Positions 1 to 5,082 of a stretch of DNA of 7,180 nt are shown in pieces (positions within the stretch are counted from its first letter, which is position 1; each line of letters begins with the position of its first letter). A program made the position numbers and the translations under genes. Source of the DNA: Oscillospiraceae bacterium (GTDB lineage Bacteria > Bacillota > Clostridia > Oscillospirales > Oscillospiraceae); the NCBI GenBank assembly GCA_031282225.1, contig JAITEC010000093.1, positions 1 to 7,180 of the forward strand. Reading direction: 5' to 3'. Below the pieces are notes generated by a model. That model did no database searches, was not told where the DNA came from, and was given only the letters and a program-made list of their open reading frames with translations.

Positions 1-563
1 GTACCGACGGCGAGGGCCTTGCCAAAGTCGCACAGCATTGTGACCCGGTACCCCTCGAATGTCTCGTAATAGATATACACGCCCTCCGCGACGCGTGCGG
101 CGGCAAAGGATTTTGCGGATTTCTCGCTCCCGTCGGGGCGGCGCACGCGGACGCCACCGTTTGAGTATTGCGCCGTGAGCCAGCTGTCATCGCCTGTGCC
201 AAATGTCCACCGGATCGCGTTGCCGTCGAGGTCGCCAGACGGCGCGCATTGCCCCGGCGCCGCGGCGCCGCCTACGGCGCCGAAATCGAGCTTCGCGCTG
301 TCGGTGCCGCCGGATACTCGCGCCGCCGAGCCGGAAGACATGTCGATGGCGTAGTCGCGCCGCGTGTCCGAGCCCTCCGCGCGCGAGACATAGTAGATGG
401 TGTCCGTGATTTTAGCGCAGAAGAAACCGTCGCCCTGCACTGACGGGAACGCTATGTAGTCCCTATCGCCCCCGGCGAACTCTACGGTGAGGGAGACGGG
501 CAGCTCGAAGCAGCGCGGCGGGGCGTACGGGAAACCGGGGACAGAAAGTACGCGCATGTCCAT
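1..563 (-). CDS. MoaF/lipocalin-like hypothetical protein, 3' end outside window
   Basis: The third gene of the leftward operon is open from its ATG to the window edge, so 187 codons are visible and the C-terminus is missing. The start is chosen because AGGGGGG lies 8 nt upstream; a second in-frame ATG follows two codons later. No signal peptide or membrane segment is visible, so it is probably cytoplasmic. The C-terminal part has a beta-rich pattern, with LDGNAIRWTFGTGDDSWL around residues 113-130 followed by ARVAEGVYIYYETFEGYRV. This resembles the calycin barrel of MoaF / phenolic-acid-decarboxylase-like proteins. The N-terminal half has a weaker copy of the same pattern (KITDTIYYVSRA, then DYAIDMSSGSA), suggesting two related half-barrels. 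The family call is from memory of the pattern and is tentative; the ligand or reaction is unknown. Ile codons are mostly ATC, unlike the rightward operon. Confidence 0.6.
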   Translation of the reverse strand, partial: MDMRVLSVPGFPYAPPRCFELPVSLTVEFAGGDRDYIAFPSVQGDGFFCAKITDTIYYVSRAEGSDTRRDYAIDMSSGSAARVSGGTDSAKLDFGAVGGAAAPGQCAPSGDLDGNAIRWTFGTGDDSWLTAQYSNGGVRVRRPDGSEKSAKSFAAARVAEGVYIYYETFEGYRVTMLCDFGKALAVG

Positions 564-576
564 GTGCGTCGCCCCC

Positions 577-723
577 CTATTCTCTGTCCGACACGATTGC
601 CTTGACAACGGAAGACAGGCCGGCTATGGACTGGAGGGCGGACGGGATGACGAGCTTTGTGTTCGATATCATCACAAGCAGGATAAAGATAGCCAGTGCC
701 CCTAAAATATATGCGGGTGCCAT
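577..723 (-). CDS. 48-residue membrane peptide resembling a slipin with the SPFH core missing
   Basis: The ATG follows a near-perfect Shine-Dalgarno (GGAGGTGA at 731-738) with 7 nt spacing; this decides the start against an upstream in-frame ATG at 789 that would overlap the NfeD-like gene. Residues 4-20 are a single hydrophobic helix (YILGALAIFILLVMIS). The rest, starting NTKLVIPSALQSIAGLSS, looks like the conserved C-terminal tail of clostridial slipin/SPFH proteins, which typically read TK-I-I-I-P-S-E-(I/L)-Q-x-(I/L)-AGL. Slipins begin with just such an anchor but carry about 200 residues of SPFH and coiled-coil between the two. The gene sits directly after an NfeD-like gene, the usual place for a slipin. 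It ends 13 nt before the next gene. I infer an internally deleted slipin that is still translated. Alternatively it is an unrelated small membrane protein. Confidence 0.7.
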   Translation of the reverse strand: MAPAYILGALAIFILLVMISNTKLVIPSALQSIAGLSSVVKAIVSDRE

Positions 724-730
724 AAACAAT

Positions 731-738
731 TCACCTCC
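731..738 (-). promoter_or_regulatory. Strong ribosome binding site of the 48-residue membrane peptide
   Basis: GGAGGTGA on the minus strand, 7 nt before ATG 723. It is the strongest Shine-Dalgarno in the window and is good evidence that this very short gene is really translated. Confidence 0.8.
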
Positions 739-754
739 AATATTTGTGCTAAAA

Positions 755-1021
755 TCATGCTTTTTCCACAACCGGCTTTGCGCCCTCAATAGCGAGGACG
801 TGCGCCCGCTCGCCCGTGAGCGGGCGCGTCAGGGAGACGGCAATGGCGGAAGATGCCGCGAAGACAAGCAACTGCAGCCCAAACGGCGCCCCGACCAGCG
901 ACACGACGGTCGCCGCGACAGCCGCAGCAGAGAACCAGATGCTCACAAATTGCGTCGTCCCCGCCTCGAGCGCGGCGAGAACGACGGCGACAGCGAGCCG
1001 GACTGCCGCATTTGTGCTCAT
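755..1021 (-). CDS. Short NfeD-like membrane protein lacking the OB-fold domain
   Basis: First gene of the leftward operon, 88 residues. The ATG at 1021 is preferred over one seven codons upstream because GGGGGTGG lies 4-5 nt before it. It is hydrophobic from residue 6 to 64, with about three membrane helices. The pattern E19-x-GTTQFVSIWFSAAAVAA, then GAPFGLQLLVFAASS and LTRPL (residues 64-68) is the signature of the NfeD membrane domain. Family members of this class continue after the TRP motif into a soluble OB-fold domain; here only about 20 residues follow (TGERAHVLAIEGAKPVVEKA) before a stop, so the OB-fold is absent. NfeD proteins work with SPFH/slipin proteins in membrane organisation and quality control, and the next gene encodes a slipin-like remnant. 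Loss of the OB-fold may abolish or change that partnership. The membrane-domain call is fairly secure; function is inferred. Confidence 0.75.
   Translation of the reverse strand: MSTNAAVRLAVAVVLAALEAGTTQFVSIWFSAAAVAATVVSLVGAPFGLQLLVFAASSAIAVSLTRPLTGERAHVLAIEGAKPVVEKA
802..827. repeat. Perfect 10-bp inverted repeat inside the NfeD-like gene
   Basis: GCGCCCGCTC at 802-811 and GAGCGGGCGC at 818-827 are separated by six bases. The hairpin covers codons of residues 65-74, exactly where the NfeD membrane domain ends and the OB-fold would start. There is no T-run, so it is not a standard terminator. It may slow translation or decay, or mark the deletion junction. Confidence 0.6.
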
Positions 1022-1060
1022 ATGACCACCCCCACAATGCATATTCGCTTTCCACGCCTA

Positions 1061-1090
1061 ATTTTAACATTTTGTGCGCCGGCAAGTCAA
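1061..1090 (-). promoter_or_regulatory. Sigma-A-type promoter of the leftward NfeD-like operon
   Basis: On the minus strand, TTGACT (1090-1085) and TAAAAT (1066-1061) are separated by 18 bases, one mismatch from consensus in each box. Transcription would begin near 1053-1055, leaving a leader of about 32 nt with the Shine-Dalgarno of the NfeD-like gene. This is a sequence match only. Confidence 0.65.
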
Positions 1091-1101
1091 ACGGAATTTC
1101 A

Positions 1102-1136
1102 CGGCAAAAAGCGGCGCCCCGCGCCGCTTTTTGCCG
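1102..1136. terminator. Perfect 16-bp terminator-like hairpin between divergent promoters
   Basis: CGGCAAAAAGCGGCGC (1102-1117) and its exact complement (1121-1136) flank a 3-nt loop. Each strand has a GC-rich inner stem GCGGCGC/GCGCCGC followed by five T residues, the layout of a bidirectional intrinsic terminator. It is not at the 3' end of any gene seen here: it lies 12 bp upstream of the leftward promoter and about 260 bp upstream of the rightward one. It could insulate the two promoters, end a short unseen transcript, or be left over from a rearrangement. Confidence 0.65.
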
Positions 1137-1246
1137 ATCTGCCGCGTACAGCCATATACATCTGCCGCTCCTACATACTCGCCGAAAGCGTTTCCAATAA
1201 ATTTTACCCAGGCGAATTTTGCTCAGGTTTAAGGCGAATGAGCCCA

Positions 1247-1364
1247 TGTAGGGGTCGATGTCCACATCGACCCGCCGTTTCACGTCCCGCCTTGAACCGG
1301 GGCGAACACGAGGAACCGGGGCGAACACGAGGAACCGGGGCGAACACATGGGTTCGCCCCTACA
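1247..1364. repeat. MITE-like intergenic element with TGTAGGGG inverted ends
   Basis: The 118-bp segment begins TGTAGGGG (1247-1254) and ends with its complement CCCCTACA (1357-1364). Near the left end is a perfect palindrome with 10-bp arms (1252-1261 and 1264-1273, loop CC); at the right end is a 9-bp-arm hairpin (1337-1345 and 1352-1360). Between them lie tandem 19-bp repeats. There is no coding potential and no clear target-site duplication. Elements with GTAGGGGCGA-type ends and internal hairpins occur scattered between genes in several clostridial and cyanobacterial genomes, from memory; whether this one is repeated elsewhere cannot be seen here. Confidence 0.6.
1294..1347. repeat. Tandem repeat, 19-bp unit, 2.8 copies
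   Basis: The unit GAACCGGGGCGAACACGAG occurs exactly at 1294-1312 and 1313-1331, and its first 16 bases again at 1332-1347. It lies within the MITE-like element; the third copy's GGGGCGAAC is the left arm of the terminal hairpin, so the repeats look like slipped duplications of one element end. Confidence 0.9.
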
Positions 1365-1397
1365 GATCGCGGCATCCCACGCGGTCGCGTTTTTGCC

Positions 1398-1427
1398 TTG
1401 ACACGCGGCTGCGCGCAATGGTATTAT
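1398..1427 (+). promoter_or_regulatory. Sigma-A-type promoter of the ychF operon
   Basis: A perfect -35 box TTGACA (1398-1403) and TATTAT (1422-1427, one mismatch) are separated by 18 bases. Transcription would begin near 1433-1435, giving a leader of about 60 nt before the ychF GTG. It is the only strong promoter found ahead of the six-gene rightward operon. Confidence 0.75.
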
Positions 1428-1495
1428 TTATGCGATCGGTTCCCGTGGGCGCCGGAGGCAAGGGCGGGCGGCAGGGGGAATTTGGCTGAAAGCGG

Positions 1496-2599
1496 GTGCG
1501 TCATATCAAGCTGGGAATAGTGGGGCTTCCTAATGTTGGAAAATCGACGCTGTTCAACGCCATAACGGACGCGGGGGCGGCGTGCGCGAATTATCCTTTT
1601 TGTACTATAGAGCCGAACGTGGGCACGGTGCCGGTACCGGACGGGCGTCTCGACGTGCTGCGCGACATGTACTCGCCAAAAAAGTACACGCCGGCCACGG
1701 TAGAGTTCGTGGACATAGCCGGGCTTGTCCGCGGCGCGTCGCGCGGGGAGGGGCTGGGGAACAAGTTCTTGAGCAACATACGCGCGACAGACGCCATAGT
1801 CCACGTCGTGCGCTGCTTTGACGATCCCGACGTTGCGCACGTGGACGGCACGGCTGACCCGGCGCGCGATATAGAGACTATAAACATAGAACTCATACTG
1901 GCGGACATGGAAGCGCTGGGACGCCGGATAGACAAGGCGAAAAAGGCGGCGAAGGGAGACAGGAGATACGCGAGGGAAGAGGAGATACTCTCGGCGCTCC
2001 TGGCGCACCTCGACGGCGGGCGGCCGGCGCGCACGTTCGCGGCGGACGGAGAGTGGGCGGACGTGATAGCGGCGGCCGAGCTGCTGACAGCAAAACCCGT
2101 CATATACGCCGCGAACATCGACGAGGGCGCCTTGGCGGAGGGCGCGGAGGCAGGCGCGAAGTTCGCGGCGGTCAGTGAGGCGGCGCGGGCCGACGGCTCG
2201 CGGGTGCTGCCAATCTGCGCGCGGGCGGAACAGGAGATAGCGGGGCTCCCGTATGAAGAACGCGGCGAGTTCCTCAGGGAAATGGGCATAGAGCAATCGG
2301 GACTGGACAGACTGATAACATGTTCGTACCGCCTGCTGGGGCTAATCTCGTTCCTCACGGCGGGCACGGACGAGGTGCGCGCCTGGACTATAAAAAACGG
2401 CACTAAGGCGCCCGGAGCGGCGGGCAAGATACATACGGACTTTGAGCGCGGGTTCATACGCGCCGAGGTAGTCGCGTTTGACGACCTCGTCTCTTGCGGG
2501 AGCTTGGGCGCAGCCCGGGAGCGCGGGCTAGTCCGCTCGGAGGGCAAGGAGTACGTCATGCGCGACGGGGACGTAGTCACGTTCAGGTTCAACGTATGA
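1496..2599 (+). CDS. ychF: Redox-regulated / ribosome-binding ATPase YchF (Ola1 family)
   Basis: YchF is a cytoplasmic P-loop NTPase of the Obg family that prefers ATP over GTP, binds ribosomes and is linked to stress and translation control. The 367 residues match the family length. Visible motifs are the P-loop GLPNVGKS at residues 10-17, the Walker B/G3 motif DIAGL at 73-77 followed by the diagnostic RGASRGEGLGNKFL, the G4 variant NIDE at 207-210 (NxxE rather than NKxD, the basis of ATP preference), a helical insertion around 110-200, and a C-terminal TGS domain from about residue 280 to FRFNV at the end. The start GTG is the only possible start after the in-frame stop at 1487, but it has no good Shine-Dalgarno: AGGGGG at 1473-1478 is 17 nt away. 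It is first in the operon, and its stop overlaps the next ATG. Ile codons: 20 ATA, 4 ATC, no ATT. Confidence 0.97.
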   Translation: MRHIKLGIVGLPNVGKSTLFNAITDAGAACANYPFCTIEPNVGTVPVPDGRLDVLRDMYSPKKYTPATVEFVDIAGLVRGASRGEGLGNKFLSNIRATDAIVHVVRCFDDPDVAHVDGTADPARDIETINIELILADMEALGRRIDKAKKAAKGDRRYAREEEILSALLAHLDGGRPARTFAADGEWADVIAAAELLTAKPVIYAANIDEGALAEGAEAGAKFAAVSEAARADGSRVLPICARAEQEIAGLPYEERGEFLREMGIEQSGLDRLITCSYRLLGLISFLTAGTDEVRAWTIKNGTKAPGAAGKIHTDFERGFIRAEVVAFDDLVSCGSLGAARERGLVRSEGKEYVMRDGDVVTFRFNV

Positions 2600-3321
2600 C
2601 GCGGGCGCGACGCGGCGGGACGCGCTCGCGCATAGACTGCATAGACGCTCTGCGCGGGCTGTCGGTAGTGCTCATGGTGGCGCACCACCTGCTGTACGAT
2701 CTCGTGGAGTTCGCGGGCGCGCCGGCGTGGATGTTCTCCAACCCCGTATTCGACGCGCTGCACTACCTGTTCGCGGGCCTGTTTATCTTTTTGTCGGGCG
2801 TATCGTCGCGTTTTTCGCGCAGCAATGTGCTGCGCGGCCTGAAGACGCTCGCGGCAGCGCTCGCTGTGACCGCCGCCACTCGGCTCGTCGGGCAGACAGC
2901 GTGGTTTGGGGTTTTGCATCTGCTCGCGTTTTGCATGCTCCTCTACGGGCTGGCGCACGCGTTTTTTGAGAGGATAGACCGGACTGCCGCGCCCGTTATC
3001 TACGCGCTGTGTCTGGCAGGGAGCGCGCTGGCCGTGCGCTACGCCTATGTGGGCGGGGGGTACCTATGGGCGCTGGGATGGCCGGGTCCCGGCTTTAGCA
3101 GCTCCGATTATTTCCCCGTGCTGCCGTGGGTGTTCGTGTTCCTTCTGGGGACGTGGGCGGGCGCGTACATCGCGGAGGGCAGCCTGCCAAAGCCGTTTTA
3201 TGAGACAAAGATACCGATATTGGCGCCCATAGGCAGGGGGTCGCTAATCATATATCTCGCGCACCAGCCCGTGCTGTACGGGTTGGTAATGCTATATGTG
3301 AAATTGTCGGGAGGCCAATGA
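2596..3321 (+). CDS. DUF1624 / HGSNAT-type acyltransferase-like membrane protein
   Basis: This 241-residue integral membrane protein begins at an ATG that overlaps the ychF stop (ATGA); an earlier in-frame ATG inside ychF is rejected. The N-terminal motif [20 protein letters not shown] (residues 16-35) is the hallmark of DUF1624, the heparan-alpha-glucosaminide N-acetyltransferase catalytic domain family; H30/H31 are the likely catalytic positions. About seven membrane helices are visible, roughly at 20-38, 52-70, 80-97, 103-122, 131-150, 172-192 and 215-235. DYFPVLPW (171-178) and [12 protein letters not shown] (218-229) are also typical of bacterial members. Such proteins are thought to move acyl groups across the membrane onto glycans or other substrates; the substrate here is unknown. 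The first in-frame codons carry many arginines, giving a cytoplasmic N-terminus. Its stop overlaps the mtnA start region, implying translational coupling. Confidence 0.88.
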   Translation: MTRARRGGTRSRIDCIDALRGLSVVLMVAHHLLYDLVEFAGAPAWMFSNPVFDALHYLFAGLFIFLSGVSSRFSRSNVLRGLKTLAAALAVTAATRLVGQTAWFGVLHLLAFCMLLYGLAHAFFERIDRTAAPVIYALCLAGSALAVRYAYVGGGYLWALGWPGPGFSSSDYFPVLPWVFVFLLGTWAGAYIAEGSLPKPFYETKIPILAPIGRGSLIIYLAHQPVLYGLVMLYVKLSGGQ

Positions 3322-4382
3322 TGGAACGGGAACAGGTCGTAAATATCAGGCTGGATGAATCCACGGACGAGGTGGTCATATTGGACCAGAGCCTGCTCCC
3401 GGGCGCGGAGCGCTACCTTCGGCTTGGCGGCGCGGAGGAGATGCGAGAGGCCATAGCGTCGCTGCGCGTCCGCGGCGCGCCGGCAATAGGCATATTTGCG
3501 GCGTACGCTGTATACGCCCTGTCCAGCCGGTCGCGCGCGGGCAGTTACGGGGAGTTTTATTCGCAATTCCAGAAAAACAAGGCGTACTTGGGATCGTCGC
3601 GGCCAACCGCCGTGAACCTCGGGAAAATGCTAGACAGGATGGACGCCCTCGTGCGCGGGATGGCATCGCGCGAAATACCCGAAATCGTCGGCGCGATGCG
3701 CGCGGAGGCCAAGGCGATACACGGTGAGGACATAGACATGTGCAAGGCCATATCCGAGTACGGGCTCACGCTCGTCCGCCAGGGCGACGGCATCCTGACG
3801 CACTGCAACGCGGGACAGCTCGCCACGTCGCGCTACGGGACGGGCCTTGGCCCAATACTGCTCGCGCGCGAGCGGGGCATAGAGCTGCGCGTCTACTGCG
3901 ACGAGACGAGGCCGCTCCTGCAAGGCGCGCGCCTGACAGCCTATGAATTGCTCGGAGCCGGCGTGGACACGACGCTCATCTGCGACAATATGGCGAGCAT
4001 AGTCATGCGTGAGGGGAAGATAGACGCGTGCTTCGTTGGATGCGACAGAGTGGCGCGAAACGGCGACGCAGCTAACAAGATAGGCACGAGCGGCGTGGCT
4101 ATCCTGGCCAAGCATTACGGCATACCGTTTTACGTATTCTGTCCGTCGTCTACGATAGACCCCGACTGCGCGACGGGAGAGGACATTGTCATAGAACTCC
4201 GGGCGCCGGAAGAAATCCGGGAGATGTTTTTTGCCAAGCCTACGGCGCCGGAGGGCGTGAAGTGCTATAACCCGGCGTTCGACGTGACGGACAACAGCCT
4301 GATAACCGCGATAGTGACGGAAAAGGGCATCTGCCGCGCGCCGTACGCCGAGAGCTTCGGGCGCCTCGGGCTGCTGAGGTAG
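3321..4382 (+). CDS. mtnA: S-methyl-5-thioribose-1-phosphate isomerase (MtnA)
   Basis: MtnA converts methylthioribose-1-phosphate, an aldose from the S-adenosylmethionine by-product MTA, to methylthioribulose-1-phosphate in the cytoplasm. The protein has 353 residues, the usual length. Motifs are [18 protein letters not shown] near residue 50, [20 protein letters not shown] with the catalytic Cys at 162, [20 protein letters not shown], and [17 protein letters not shown] with the catalytic Asp at 242, matching the Cys160/Asp240 pair known in Bacillus MtnA. Two ATGs are adjacent (3318 and 3321); GGGAGG at 3309-3314 is 6 nt from the second and only 3 nt from the first, so 3321 is chosen, though 3318 would give the ATGA overlap. 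The aldolase gene follows after 7 nt. MtnA cannot be separated by sequence alone from 5-deoxyribose-1-phosphate isomerase (DrdI), and with the aldolase partner either or both substrates are plausible. Confidence 0.94.
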   Translation: MEREQVVNIRLDESTDEVVILDQSLLPGAERYLRLGGAEEMREAIASLRVRGAPAIGIFAAYAVYALSSRSRAGSYGEFYSQFQKNKAYLGSSRPTAVNLGKMLDRMDALVRGMASREIPEIVGAMRAEAKAIHGEDIDMCKAISEYGLTLVRQGDGILTHCNAGQLATSRYGTGLGPILLARERGIELRVYCDETRPLLQGARLTAYELLGAGVDTTLICDNMASIVMREGKIDACFVGCDRVARNGDAANKIGTSGVAILAKHYGIPFYVFCPSSTIDPDCATGEDIVIELRAPEEIREMFFAKPTAPEGVKCYNPAFDVTDNSLITAIVTEKGICRAPYAESFGRLGLLR

Positions 4383-4389
4383 CGGCGCG

Positions 4390-5082
4390 GTGGACAGGCG
4401 GTACCCGTCCGACGCGGACGCTAAACGCGACATACTGGAAGCGGGGCGGCGCCTGTACGCGCGCGGACTCGCGGCGGCAAACGACGGCAATATCTCCGCG
4501 CGAGTGTCCCACGGCCATATCTGGACTACGCCGAGCGGCGTTTCGAAGGGGTTCATGACAGGAGACATGCTCATAAAGACGGATATCGACGGCAACGCGA
4601 TATGCGGCGGCAGCGGCAAGAGGCCCTCGTCCGAGCTCCTCTTGCATCTGTGCGTATACAGGCGCAGCGCGGACGTGCTCTCCGTGTGCCACGCGCACCC
4701 GCCCGTTGCCTCCGCGTTCGCGGCGGCAGGAATCCCGCTCGACGCCGCGCTGCTTCAGGAAGCCGCCGTGTTGCTCGGCGCGATACACGTGGCGGACTAT
4801 GCAGAGCCGGGGTCGCTGGCGTTGGCAGAGGGAGCCGCCGCGTTCTGCCCCGAGTACAACGGGGTCCTGCTTGAGCACCACGGCGCCGTGGCGTGGGGCG
4901 GGGACGTGATGGGCGCGCTGTACACGATGGAGAGGATAGAGTTTAGCGCTACGGTTGCCATGTACTCGCGGCTCATGGGCATGGAGCGCCCCATGACGCA
5001 GCGGCAGATAGATGCGCTTATGGATCTCCGCGCCGCCTGGGGCGTCTCGGGCGGCGGCAGGCCGAGGGGGAGGGACGCATGA
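4390..5082 (+). CDS. Class II zinc aldolase, likely Ald2/DrdA type (5-deoxyribulose- or methylthioribulose-1-phosphate aldolase)
   Basis: This 230-residue enzyme belongs to the fuculose-phosphate aldolase / class II aldolase-adducin family. It shows NDGNISAR near residue 36, TPSGVSKG near 54, the catalytic Glu82 in PSSELLLH, zinc ligands H101 and H103 in CHAHPP, and H164 in LLEHHGAV. The spacing E+19, +21, +82 equals that of fuculose aldolase (E73, H92, H94, H155). It starts with GTG, and the Shine-Dalgarno GAGG lies within the last codons of mtnA, 10 nt upstream. Next to mtnA it fits the DHAP shunt, in which the isomerised sugar phosphate is split to dihydroxyacetone phosphate and (methylthio)acetaldehyde or acetaldehyde. 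The dehydratase MtnB, of the same fold, is less likely because the aldolase Glu is kept and the rest of the methionine salvage pathway is not seen here. The exact substrate is inferred from context. Confidence 0.85.
   Translation: MDRRYPSDADAKRDILEAGRRLYARGLAAANDGNISARVSHGHIWTTPSGVSKGFMTGDMLIKTDIDGNAICGGSGKRPSSELLLHLCVYRRSADVLSVCHAHPPVASAFAAAGIPLDAALLQEAAVLLGAIHVADYAEPGSLALAEGAAAFCPEYNGVLLEHHGAVAWGGDVMGALYTMERIEFSATVAMYSRLMGMERPMTQRQIDALMDLRAAWGVSGGGRPRGRDA

Noticed and set aside
256..269. 14-bp GC palindrome GGCGCCGCGGCGCC
   Set aside because: It encodes an Ala/Gly-rich stretch of the MoaF-like protein and such palindromes are expected in this base composition.
1101..1163. Possible 20-codon minus-strand ORF with GGAG upstream, ending at the hairpin
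   Set aside because: Half of it is encoded by the terminator-like hairpin itself and no convincing promoter lies upstream, so it is most likely chance.
786..1418. 210-codon open frame on the minus strand
   Set aside because: It crosses the leftward promoter, the hairpin and the MITE-like element and overlaps the NfeD-like gene in another frame; Arg- and Cys-rich with no recognisable domain.
602..1489. 295-codon open frame on the plus strand
   Set aside because: It runs across the antisense of two supported minus-strand genes and through the hairpin and tandem repeats, with no Shine-Dalgarno and an Arg-rich composition.
2494..2595. Upstream in-frame extension of the DUF1624 protein into ychF
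   Set aside because: It would read through the ychF TGS domain in another frame; the ATG at 2596, overlapping the ychF stop, leaves a normal-length family N-terminus.
1591..2958. 455-codon open frame on the minus strand
   Set aside because: It is fully antisense to ychF and the DUF1624 gene, is rich in Arg, Ser, Ala and Pro, has no domain pattern and is the usual shadow of GC-rich coding sequence.
3630..4619. 329-codon open frame on the minus strand
   Set aside because: Antisense to mtnA and the aldolase gene, both of which have intact catalytic motifs; the translated protein is low-complexity and unlike any family.
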